DNA from: Botryotinia globosa
Lineage: Eukaryota > Ascomycota > Leotiomycetes > Helotiales > Sclerotiniaceae
Assembly (NCBI GenBank): GCA_014898425.1
Contig: RCSZ01000003.1
Location: forward strand, 3,100,001 to 3,164,000
Length of the DNA: 64,000 nucleotides
Direction: 5' to 3'
Below the pieces are notes generated by a model. The model saw only the letters and a list, made by a program, of their open reading frames with translations. It did not search any database and had not been told where the DNA came from. Numbering within the stretch: position 1 is the first letter of the stretch; each line of letters starts with the position of its first letter. This document shows, piece after piece, positions 1-10,700 of the stretch. The position numbers and the translations under genes were made by a program.

Positions 1-115
1 CGGATAGGACAGTATCTCCGGAGGCTGTAATGTTCGGAAAGGAAGATGTAGGGCCAGCTGGAAACCAAGCATCGCCAGATCGAGAAGTACCGACAAAAGG
101 GTTGAAGAATGACAT
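1..115 (-). CDS. 5' end of a gene, possibly Rieske [2Fe-2S] domain protein (partial)
   Basis: The reverse strand opens with an ATG at 115 and stays open for 38 codons to the window edge. The peptide begins MSFFNPF and contains WFPAG followed by TSSFPNI. As far as I recall, fungal proteins carrying a Rieske [2Fe-2S] domain start with a W...G..SSFP segment before the cluster-binding Cys/His motifs. Those motifs would lie outside the window, so the assignment rests on this short N-terminus only. Upstream of the ATG is non-coding sequence. It could equally be another conserved fungal protein. Confidence 0.35.
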   Translation of the reverse strand, partial: MSFFNPFVGTSRSGDAWFPAGPTSSFPNITASGDTVLS

Positions 116-523
116 GGCTATATTGATATTGATAGTGGTTTGTCATTAAAACTACTATCAATCTCTACCCCGTGGTGCTTTTCCCTGTGGTGTTGAAAAT
201 CCAAGCCGAGACTTCTATTCTGCAACTTTTACTTAAAAGCTTGCTATCTATTGGTAACCACTCCCTAGTGATCCCGTTCCTCGAAACAGCCCTTCGCAGC
301 GCGAACCGTATTTTGCATTGAGGGTGAAACAATAGATGATCCTCCTCAACTCTTAGGATTGAAGATGTTGGAACCCATGGAAAAATCTCGATAGGTAATT
401 CTTATCATGGAATTGCGCCACATTGAGACATGTCCTCGGATTAGGTCATCCTTCAGCCACGTACATATCACACCCGGACCCGTGGACAATGTTTCTTCCC
501 CTGAAAGCATCATGTACTCTCGA

Positions 524-583
524 GTCTCGACGACTACCTGGGTTGAGTTTGTGGTCTCGACGACTACCTGGGTTGAGTTTGTG
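524..583. repeat. 30-bp tandem duplication
   Basis: Two consecutive identical 30-bp units beginning GTCTCGACGACTACC; a further partial GTCTC follows. A simple local duplication with no visible function. Confidence 0.9.
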
Positions 584-779
584 GTCTCTCGGTGTTCTTA
601 ACTCACAATTCAGACATATTCAAAGGCGCCCCGGATTCCCTCGTACTCATATTTGCCCTTTTTGACAGCTGCACGTTTCCTTATATATACCTTATAGGGA
701 ATTGGGGCAATTTAGATCGGTTCTATATCGGATATTCAATTATATTACAACTATCAGATGCATCTCGTTTGATTTTAAT

Positions 780-1195
780 TTAGATTGTAATTCTTATAAT
801 TAGATATTCAAAACGAATATAAATTAGATACTTATAAAACTCTCTATAATTATAGAATAAATATATTACTTAATAATACTTTATAATCTTAAAAATTAAA
901 ATATTAAATAAAAATTATTTAAAACTTTAACATATAAAATATAATAATAAATTCTTTATATATAATTTTTATATATATTTATTGATATCTATTGAATTAA
1001 TAAAGGGGAAAAGAATATATTTAAATTTACGCTTTAATTCAAGATATATTCGATGATCTTTATATTGATTTTAATTTATTAACTATTTTCATTTTCAATT
1101 ATTTATTCATTTTAAAATATTGAAAAACTATAATTTCAATTTAAATCTAATTAAAAATGCAGGTTTAAAAATTTAAATAGTTGTATATCAGTCCT
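780..1195. repeat. TA-rich, probably RIP-mutated repeat remnant
   Basis: About 415 bp of almost pure A/T with many TA steps and no long open frame, sharply bounded by normal sequence. Flanking segments TAGGGAATTGGGG near 697 and CCCCTTATTTCCTA near 1203 are roughly inverted, which could be the ends of a small DNA element. The family is not identifiable. Confidence 0.45.
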
Positions 1196-3525
1196 GAAAA
1201 CCCCTTATTTCCTATACGGTACCTCCTTGCTTTAAAGTTTACATCTATCAACTGGCTTAGCGTACGTCACTGTCTACTCCCATATTTCGAATGATGGATG
1301 TCGGCAGCTATCGTTGGAGTTCAAATATCCTTATGCTTGCCGCAACTCAACTTTAATTCCCGAGGTCATCAATGTCATACGATCCTTTCTCCACCGGAGA
1401 AATGAGTCTCATTCTTGCTTCTTTGAGCGGCTCGTTCCGATCGCGCACCCCCAAATCTGAAACATATCCATGTCAAAAGAATCCATGATACTCGTCGTGC
1501 CACCCAAAAGGATGTGAAGATGGAGTGGCTCCTCACGTGCCCCAAGGTGATCTTCTTCAGTTACAACGGAAGCTACGTCCTTGTCTAGTCAGTTCGTCCC
1601 TTCTTTTCGGATGCTTTGGCGGTATGAATAACCGACATCAAAGCAAAAGCCATTCGGGTGCCCTTTGGATTGATGAGAAGCAATTCATCTCAAGTAGATC
1701 TAGGGTTCATTTCTACTAGTAAGGAAGTACATGACCTCGTATACGAGGTAGTTGAGTACCAGCCCTCGCACGGCCGTAGTCAACAAAAGATATCAAGTGC
1801 TACAAACCTCGTCTTGTGGTTTTCCGGCAGCAGCTGTGAGAGATCTTCGTGATTGAACCAAGAAACTTACATTGGGAAAGTCATTTATATTGATTCATCT
1901 ACTCTGGCTCACGTGGGATATTGGAGCATTATGGTTTGTGAGTGATGAGCGGGACGAACAGAGGCTGAAACGCTCCCTAGTATTGATTATCCATACTGGG
2001 GAAATTCGATGCTCATCATCGTTCCAGCATCTTGGCATCTTGGAGAAGAATCAAGATTGATCCCTCGATGCACCGTTAAAACGATGGTTTATATTTTTGG
2101 CATCTTGGATCTGACAGGTTGTGCAGGTGGTTCTCAGGAGGGATCACTCTTAGATCTATGCCACCCATGTCAATGTAAACACTTCACAAGTCGATTCATT
2201 TCATTCATCAAGATTTTCATTGAACATTACGCGGCTCTTTCGCATCCCGTTTTCTATCGGTTCTATGTCGCGAATGGATTGCCGGACTGAATCAATCTGA
2301 TAAGAAATGAAGGCCGTCACGAGTAGTCTCGATCACGATATCTCGGACTTGAAAAATAACAGATGTCCATTGACTCTGCCGTTGTCTCTTCCACATCTTT
2401 AGAAGAATGGTATCTCGAACTTCATTTCCTCCTTTTCCATGGCAGAGTTAGCCAAGGTATCGTTAATTATTTGAACACAGGGGTAACACAGGGTTCAGCA
2501 GAATGTTTTTTCTTCTTCGATAACACACTCTCCGGTATTAATCCGATATCTATCACTTCGTAAGTTCGTATTGTTTTACCCTGTGCAAGTTACAAGGCGG
2601 TATGGTTTAAATGTTCAAAAAAACTTCAGGGTCTTCGGGCTGCTTATGAACAGGTGGTGCAGCATCAAGAGAGCTAGATGACTGTCTAATCTCAATCGGC
2701 ATTTAAGCCAAGGTTACTACCCCGATCCAATCTTGCTCAAACCACTTTTTCCCACGGAGTTCTATGGATTTCGAGAATCCGAGGTCAATCTATTTTGTCG
2801 TCTCACTCTGAGACCAGTGCTACGTCTACTAAGTACGGAGTATGGATACGTTCATGTGTACGTCCATGTGGATACCTCAACGCTCAGCGGCTTGAGAGTG
2901 GGTCAAATTGAGTGGATTGGCCTGCTTTACTTCACTACAAAGGTAGAAATATACAGAGGCCCACATAGAGACCTTATTCAAGCCACATTAAGGTACTTGG
3001 TATGTTCAAACTTCTTTCTTTTCCCAATCCTGAGCGTTGGGTCTGGAATGAGGGGACTCAGGGGAGTCAACAAGAAGAAGCATTGTTCTAGAATTCGGGG
3101 TTAATGTGCGTAGAATGCATGGTCTTAAACTTAGTTATATAGATCGAATCGATTAAGAATTTACTACTACTACTATGAGTAGAATGATTGTGACTGATGA
3201 AAATAGCGGGACCATCACTTCCTTTTATATCAAAACAAGGACCAACGTTATCATCAAGGAATGACCATCTGTGCTCTATCCCCATACAATATCGAAGAAT
3301 ACCCGCAGGATGTCAGGAAACAGAGCTTCGGGGAGCACATTATCACTGCCGGCAGTGCGCAAAAGTATAAACAAATGGAAAAGCAAGAAATCTTCTCCCA
3401 TTCTTGACGATCGTCCTGCTTTTGTAATCTTTTTCCAATGAATCACTAGGCTGGTCACTGTTTTGTTTCTTATGAATTCCCTTGATCATTGCTTCACTTT
3501 TCTTTGCACATTTTAACCGGCCGAG

Positions 3526-4899
3526 ATGGTGACAGAAGCTTCAGACAAACAAGATGAAATTCTAATTATTACATTGCTATTTTCTGGGGTTGCGTGTGTG
3601 GCGGTTGCTTTACGATGCTATGTTCGAACTAGGTTGTTGAAGGCATTTGGTGCTGATGATGCAGTTGCAGTTTGCTCCTTGGTAATATCCATCACGTAGG
3701 GTCTCGAAGGGTACTTGTATACTGACATCACATAGTTTCTTTTGTGCGCTGGAGTTGTTTTTACCATGTTGGGAATCAATTCGGGGTTTGGACAACATAT
3801 CGATAGCATGACAATGGAGCATTACTTGCGCGGATTGAAAGTACGCTTCCCGTTACCAAGTCGTGAATCTGAATTTTCTGACATCTTTGTTTAGTGGTGG
3901 TGTTGTTCGGAAATCATATACCCTCCTACCATAGCTGCTATCAAGATATCCATCGCTCTTTACCTCGTCCGTATCGCCGTGAAGCCAGTTCATATATACA
4001 CCATCTATATCTCAATGGCAATCTTCCTCTTGTACACCACGGGGTTTTTTATCTTTTTGTTACTTCAATGTAGACCGATATCATTCTACTGGAGGCGATT
4101 TGAAGGAGCAATCGACGGGCATTGTTTAGAGGCTTCTACGATAGCAGCTATGGCATATGGCCATGGAGTCGTGAACGTCTTGACAGATCTTACTCTGGGG
4201 ATAATTCCGGCGTTTATTGTGGCGGATCTTCAAATCACAACAAGAACAAAAGCAGCGGTCGCAATGACTTTAGCATTGGGTTCCATGTAAGCCACGTTGT
4301 TCATTTGTCAAATCGACGGAAGTTGCTTCAACAGATACTGACGGACTATCAGTGCCAGCGTGTGCACCCTCACAAGAATCGCATACATTAACGATCTTTC
4401 GCATACCAGCGATTATCTCTATTCAATAGCGTATGTTCTTTCTCACACATCATTTTCCATTTACAATTTCATCTTCTAACTACCTACCAGTGATGTAATC
4501 ATTCTCTCGATTGTCGAAGCAGCCGTCGGACTTATAGCCTCTTGCTTAGCGACCCTCAAGCCTCTCATCCGCTCATTCCTGGACTGGTCAGAGAAATCAA
4601 TCGGTTCATCTGGAGGCCTTCACACGCGCGTGATGGATGGAATGAATCGAAGGCGAACAAAACTGTACGACACCGAACTAAATCTCAGGCCCGATCTCGC
4701 CATTGTCGGATTCACAACGACGGTAATATCGAGTAACGGACGAGAATCACCACCTCTACACCCTAGTATAAGTGAAACTATGGATGTCAAGATTGACGTG
4801 TGGCTTAGTACGAGTTCCCATGGAAGTCAAACCTCACACAGGAAGTTAGAAAGTGGGAATGGGGACCAAGCCGCGGTGCCGGCTTGCCAAATAAAGTAG
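3526..4899 (+). CDS. SAT4/rhodopsin-type (PTH11-like) integral membrane protein
   Basis: Five exons read by eye: 3526-3681, 3736-3840, 3895-4286, 4353-4430 and 4491-4899, giving 379 residues. All introns are 53-66 bp, start GT and end AG, and the frame continues across each. The start ATG precedes a first membrane segment (LIITLLFSGVACVAVALR). It is followed by YVRTRLLKAFGADD, the basic loop and G-DD motif typical of fungal rhodopsin/SAT4 domain proteins. Further hydrophobic segments follow (IYISMAIFLLYTTGFFIFLL, VVNVLTDLTLGIIPAFIV, AVAMTLALGSIASVCTLTR). The last exon carries a final membrane helix and a polar cytoplasmic tail. The family includes PTH11-like putative receptors, but ligands are unknown for most members. 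No retinal lysine motif is evident, so a light-sensing role is not supported. A second member lies at 23376-24985. Confidence 0.88.
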
Positions 4900-5861
4900 A
4901 GATTAATGGCCGTGTATGATACCACTTTTCCACGTGATAAATTTCATTTCATACGACTTGGGTTTCGTGATTTTTATTTAAACTTTATGTTTGAGCCACC
5001 CCAGGGTACATTGACCAACCAAGTTGAATGCTTCAAGATGTATAAAAATCGAAACAGACTTGAGGACTCATTGGCGGACACACGAGCGAGGTACGCCCAG
5101 ATCATGACAGAACAGACCAGGTTAACACTCAAACTTCTCGATCCATTCTCTCAGCTATGAATCGATACTAAAATCACATCTGATCGAGTAAACACCATAT
5201 CCGAAATCCGCCAATGGCTGCTCTCTAATTTTTACCATGTGCCCATCCCAACTTCCAACTTCCAACAGTGGAGGCAATAGTATACTGTAGTGAAACTGTA
5301 ATACGTATTAGCATATTGATACAACAACTAGTACATTTAGAAGGGGGTGATATTACTCACGTATATATTGATATATCTAAAAAGAAATACCAGCAATATA
5401 TTAAAATATTGGAATTCAATATAAAATATTCATTTTTATTTAATAAATTAGATTAAAAATAAAATAAGGAATGGAATTTTGTTGTCTAATATAAATAGAA
5501 ATGATATTTTATTTTCTAATATAAAAAGAAATGGATATTTTATATTGCGTTCTAGTATTTCAATATATTGCCAATAGTATTGAATAGCTAAATGGTATTG
5601 AATATATTTAGTGGTATTGAATTCTATATTATATATATATATACATATTTCGAAAAAATTCAATATGCACCACTAAACTAACCCGTGTACGAAATACGGG
5701 AAACACTATTGCCTAGGAAGTCTTCCAACTTCTAGCCCCAATTCCAGATCTTCAAACCCCAGATACTTTCTCTCCCTCCATGATTTATATCATCCCTCTT
5801 GGTGTCCTCGCTGATCTCATTTGCCTCAATACAATAGCTACTTTCCTGCTCAAGGCAGGAA
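4900..5861. other. intergenic region between the SAT4 gene and the GPI protein gene
   Basis: The two genes converge here. The interval holds an imperfect inverted repeat (5391-5572) inside a TA-rich tract at about 5270-5660. An 84-codon open stretch at 4906-5160 lacks any recognisable domain and is not called. Confidence 0.5.
5391..5572. repeat. hairpin-forming inverted repeat, MITE-like
   Basis: A left arm at 5391-5440 (CAGCAATATATTAAAATATT...) matches the reverse complement of 5523-5572 along about 50 bp with a few substitutions, mostly C/T. The spacer contains repeated TCTAATATAAA(T/A)AGAAATG units. The structure resembles a small non-autonomous element or a folded duplication that has suffered C-to-T mutation. 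Confidence 0.6.
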
Positions 5862-6896
5862 CTAGCATAAAAAAAGCACCAACACTGCACATGCAAAACT
5901 AATCAAGATAACCATCGGATCACTAACATCTTTCAGCTCTTGATTTCCGTCTTGATTAGTGTCGATCGCTCCAGGTCCAGGCAATAAAGTTGTACTGATC
6001 ATTGATTTACTCAATGTTGTTACCGAGATTGTTTTCACTATTGAACGCGTGGTCTGTGTGGAGGAACGAATAGCAATAGTTGATATGACCGAACGGGTAG
6101 ATCCAGGTATACTGGCTGGTGATGGGGAGCTTATGGAAGTCGAGGGAGTCAAGCCCACATCTGACGTTATAGGGTGCGAGGTGGCTGTGGATGAAACGTG
6201 CCCCTCCGTTGTCCAGACGTCTCCCATACTTCCACAGATACCATTGAACATGTCAACTGTCGAGACTAACCCTGCAATCCCACTTTCGCTTTGCACAGAT
6301 TGTGAACAAGTGTCCATAGCATTATCAAAGGACTTTGGGATCCAGGATGTGACACTCGCGTAACACAGGCATGAAGCCTGCTGTGAAGGACCCAAAGCCA
6401 TAAAACCTGGAAGCAAGCCAACACAAGATTGTATTAGAGATAAAGCAGTATAACAAGCTGGTATCACACTGTGTATTGTCGGAGTCGGTATTGAAGATTC
6501 TAAAGTCGTGATAGGAGAGATAGTAGCAGGCCCCATTGTCGTCACTATATTTCCAATATTACCGCAAAATCCCTCCAAGTTAACAAATGCAGGGTATGCG
6601 CTTGGCACGGCTGTGCTTGCAAAATCGGCGCAAGTCTGCACCGCTTTGTCAAAAATTGTCGGAATCCATTTGGAAGAATCATAACAAAGGCATTGTGCTT
6701 GTGCTGATGGGACGAGAGAGGTAAACCCGGGACTGATCGATTCGCATTTGAATAGTGTAGAGCTCACCAAGGCACACCCGGAGTTCTGTTGAAGGACTGA
6801 AGGTGCGATTGTTGTGAGATCATTTCGAGGTTGCATGGAGTTGACTTGGTAGATATTAATCAGTAGACAAGGCAAGAGTGGTAGCTTGAGTTTCAT
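5862..6896 (-). CDS. secreted, probably GPI-anchored protein with two Cys-rich repeats
   Basis: An uninterrupted frame of 344 residues. I start it at the ATG at 6896, which gives a hydrophobic signal peptide (MKLKLPLLPCLLINIYQV); the frame is open further upstream but without another ATG. Two related modules follow, each with spaced cysteines and the pattern PGF..L.PS.QA.CLCY...W.P..FD.A...C, ending F.GICG/FCGNIG. They span about residues 40-115 and 145-220. Next comes a Ser/Thr-rich stretch of about 80 residues. The C-terminus is a hydrophobic tail (VILISFACAVLVLFLC), consistent with GPI attachment or a membrane anchor. The cysteine spacing is not that of a canonical CFEM domain. A cell-wall or surface role is an inference from architecture. 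Confidence 0.8.
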   Translation of the reverse strand: MKLKLPLLPCLLINIYQVNSMQPRNDLTTIAPSVLQQNSGCALVSSTLFKCESISPGFTSLVPSAQAQCLCYDSSKWIPTIFDKAVQTCADFASTAVPSAYPAFVNLEGFCGNIGNIVTTMGPATISPITTLESSIPTPTIHSVIPACYTALSLIQSCVGLLPGFMALGPSQQASCLCYASVTSWIPKSFDNAMDTCSQSVQSESGIAGLVSTVDMFNGICGSMGDVWTTEGHVSSTATSHPITSDVGLTPSTSISSPSPASIPGSTRSVISTIAIRSSTQTTRSIVKTISVTTLSKSMISTTLLPGPGAIDTNQDGNQELKDVSDPMVILISFACAVLVLFLC

Positions 6897-7732
6897 TGAA
6901 TAAAAGCCCTGCAGTAGTGTGTCGCTCAAAGTCGTGGTTTGGTGGAGATGCGATTGACTGTATTCTTTGAAGATTCAAAAAAACAAGACGCCGATTTGTC
7001 AGAAGGTGGTACATTCAGTCGTTTCTCGCAGCCACTCTGGCGCCGTATAGAGGGAATTTGATTGTCCAAGAAGACGAAATTTCACAGATTGTCCGATGAG
7101 AGAATGCATTTGTCTCAAGGTGTCATTCTTGTGGATCGCTGTAAGTGAACCTCCAAAGACAGCTCTTTCCGTTTGGTAAACAGCATGCCTGTCTTGTACC
7201 ATTCAAGAAGTCGCGATTTGGTAGTATTCACTTGACCATTCCTATTTGAGAAGGGCTTTTCATATTGTCATCACTTCTGTGTTGGTTAGCTTGAGTTGTG
7301 TGAACAAAACAAATAACAAGCAAGTGATCCTTGATGTTCAAACCATAAGTGTAGTAGGATATTATTCATATTTATATGATCTCGTGATATCACTAACAAT
7401 CAATATTCATAGCAGTCATTTCCCTGCTTTCCGCATCCCGCTTCTCGCTTCATACTTCGTCACACGTCTCCAAGAAGAAAATGAATATGTACATACACAA
7501 ACAATACCATGTCCGATAATTCCAATCCTGGCCGACCTCGGGACTTTCCAAGTCTCCCAGCTTATCACTTCATGCGACGCCGATTCCATGCCATAACATA
7601 TAACTTGCGCCCAAAATCAGAGATATTTTCCCGTTAGAATAAGATGCACCTTTGCCATCCCCTCCCCATGCTCGATGTCCAAATGACTTCTTCCTCTGCA
7701 AACCTGGCCCTCTCCGTATTCGACCATCCACA
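6897..7732. other. intergenic region, promoter of the GPI protein and 3' flank of IQGAP
   Basis: No supported gene. The segment next to 6896 must hold the promoter of the minus-strand GPI protein gene, and the segment next to 7733 the 3' end of the IQGAP transcript. The small open stretches at 6999-7202 and 7246-7596 have no domain. Confidence 0.5.
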
Positions 7733-10700
7733 CTACTCGGTCCTATAAAACTTCCTGTACAACAAATGCAAGAATAGATTAACATTCAATCTCATCGCGC
7801 CCTCAAACATATCCATATACTGGTGGTTTGCGAATTGTGCAGCAAGAAGTGAATCCATAGGAACTTGAGCCATGGCACCAGTAATGACAATGCTGCCTTT
7901 GCTACCCTCAATGGAGAATACACCAACTTGATCACATGAAATTGTGAGATTGATCTTATCCCATTCACGTTCGGGGTATCCTTTCCAAGCGACCAATACA
8001 CCTTTATCCGATAAAGTTCGAGCCGAATATTTGAAAGAGCCGAATTTGTATGTACGACCAGTACGCTCAAGTTCCTTTTCGTGGTTGTATTGTTTGGAGA
8101 AAGGCATAAGGAAACGTTTTTTCCTGTTTAATCAATTATTAGTATCGTGTCAACAACATGGAGTAAATCTCATACCCTTTTTTCTGCAATGTCATCATGG
8201 CTTGTTCGATATAATTATCGTAACTCTTCCTCTGCGACTCAAGCCAATCCGCCTTCTCGCCCAAATTTCCCAGCGTCATCTTAACACCTTCCAATTCTCT
8301 TTGTCTCTGAACACGACGCCTGCTTTTGGTACGAATGTCAACAGCGATAGCATTGAGGATGTCCTGGTAGAAATTTTGTCTGGAGATTCTTCCAAGTTGC
8401 TCAAGTCTCATGATGTTCTCTAGAGCAGTCCTCTTCAGTTCCCAGTATGACATGGATTTTATGTCTGTTAAAGTATTGACATCAGAGTATGCTCCACGAG
8501 TCTTGCTGTCTGCCGAAAATTCCTCTCGCAGTAAATCATGCCACTTTTGGTCATCCTCTGGTGTTATCGGTCTCACCAAAATCTCCATGAGGTTTGGACC
8601 GGATTGGACTCGAATGATATACAGAATACATCTCTTGGTCTCCATAAAAAGTGCTTTCACTTCCGCTTCCGGATCGTCCATGTCGTGCAGCTTAGGACTC
8701 AAAGTCATTTGAATTTCGCCAGAGGAGCCACCCAACATCTCGGACTCATTGTTCTTGGCACTGCCGAGTTCTTGAATAATTTCTCGAAGAACGTCATCGC
8801 GGTTTGGACAGATTTGTGGCAGATCATCGCAAATGAGGTTGTGAATTGCGAAAATATCGGCCATCTTGATATAAAGTGTAGGTTTCGTACGAGCATACAG
8901 ATCATTAAACTCGTCAATATCAAAGGTACTCTCCGCATCCGGCACCGAGATTATGTTGGAAAAGATTTCAGTGATTCTGGTAATGGCGTCAGTGACGTAT
9001 GCGTTCAACGGCTGCAAGAACATATTCTCGCCACCAAACAACCTTCCAGATGAGATCTGGCCAAGGACTTTGGCAACCTCGCCCAAGTTGCGCTTTTGCA
9101 GTGGGGTGAGCTGCCTTTCCACTACACCCATGGACTCAGGAGTGGTCAAAGCTGGGAATAAGTAGAACTTGAAGAACCAATTACCAACAACTTGTAGAAG
9201 ATTTAGTTGTGGTTCTCGTGGAAATTGCTGGCAAAGCCCCTCAAAAATTTGCTGGCAAATAAAGCGAACACCGTAAGGCATTCTATGCAAAAGACTTTCT
9301 AAAGCAAGCATGAAAAGATCGGAAATCTCTCTCAAATCTCTTAAATGATCAATAAACATGTCTCGAGTTTCTGGATCCTTGATTGCTTGATCGCGAGGAA
9401 TTTCCAAAGCTCTTTGACTCGGTCTACCTGTTCGAAGCTCTTCGTTATTGATAGCTGAGCGGTAAATTTGCATCGGATCACTCTCAAGGTCGAGTGCGGG
9501 ATCTTCGATGATATTTTCCGTGATGAGAGGACCCAACAGGTCACGGAGGAATTTCCGATCACGAGGAGAACGGGTGTAATTAGCGAGGAGTTTCGTCCAA
9601 AAGAAGTTGCCGCGAAGTAGATCTTGCGTCGAGGCGAAGTGCTCGATTTCTACTCTCGCAGAGCGAGCGATTAATTTGAGCAAGTAGTACTCCTCACGGC
9701 GCTTTTGTGCATATCCAAACAAACCCATCATTAAGGTTTCGATGCGTTTGCAGTCTTTCTCGGCAGTACCCTGTTCACGAATTATTTGGAACAACCGGGC
9801 AAGGTACTGAGATTGAGTTTGCAAGTTGAAAAAGAGTTGTTGGTACAAGTCAAGCTTCTTCCTCGAATTCTTGTTCAGAGCTTTCAGATCAAATTGATTC
9901 CCTGAAGCCATGGAGCTGTTTACGAGAATGTTTCCCGAGTGTCCGCCAAAATTTCGCTGATGCTTGACGACTTCATCCAGTGTAATCTTATTCTTCACCA
10001 AAAGGGCAATCTTGATGTCCAATTGATCGATATATTGCTCTGCCAATTCGTTTTGACGAACTTGCTGTACAACGGTCTTTCGCATGCGCTCGAACTCAAT
10101 TTCCTCGTTGAAATCGAAATCGCTATCATTGAGAAGATGAACGAAGTTCTTGACGGTATTGACAGGGGGATTCTTTCCAGTTGTCAAGCTCTTGTAAGCC
10201 TCACCCTGTAAACGCCCACGGACGAAACTTTGGATCTTCACAACCTTTTCCATATTCTCCTTGAAGAAACGCTGCTTCTCTACATATGCGGCTCGGACCA
10301 AGGAAGCTTTAGCTGCCGATTGAATTGCAACAATGAAATCTTCTTCGGATTCTAATTCTCCCAACACCCCTTCGACATCGTTACGAAGGAGTACCGCACG
10401 TGACAAGGCCTGGAGTTGTATGATTTCTTCTTCATTCGCCTGAAGATCATCCAAGATCATTTCCGTTTTCTGTCTGACCATACCAGCTCTTATCATAGAT
10501 TGCAGGTCCGTGATTGTCGAGTACTCTGTGACAAGAATGTCATAATCATCCTCGATTGAGCGTCGAATAAGCATAGCACGAATTAAGCTCTGAAGCTCTA
10601 CTATTGATGATTCGTCTTCTTCTAGACCTGACAAAGTCTCAGTGACATCACGGCGAACTGCTCCAGCACGAAGAAAGGCTTGAAGATTCGATATGCTTTC

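Larger units (their letters stand above)
116..3525. other. intergenic region with a TA-rich block, no supported gene
   Basis: No reading frame here shows a recognisable domain or a convincing spliced gene; the open stretches are under 125 codons and low in coding character. It contains a 30-bp tandem duplication (524-583) and a strongly TA-rich block at about 780-1195, consistent with an old RIP-mutated repeat. From 1260 to 3500 composition is normal but I see no gene. Confidence 0.5.

Noticed and set aside
1525..3104. Several 60-120-codon open frames on the plus strand
   Set aside because: No domain, no consistent splice joins, no start context and low protein-like composition.
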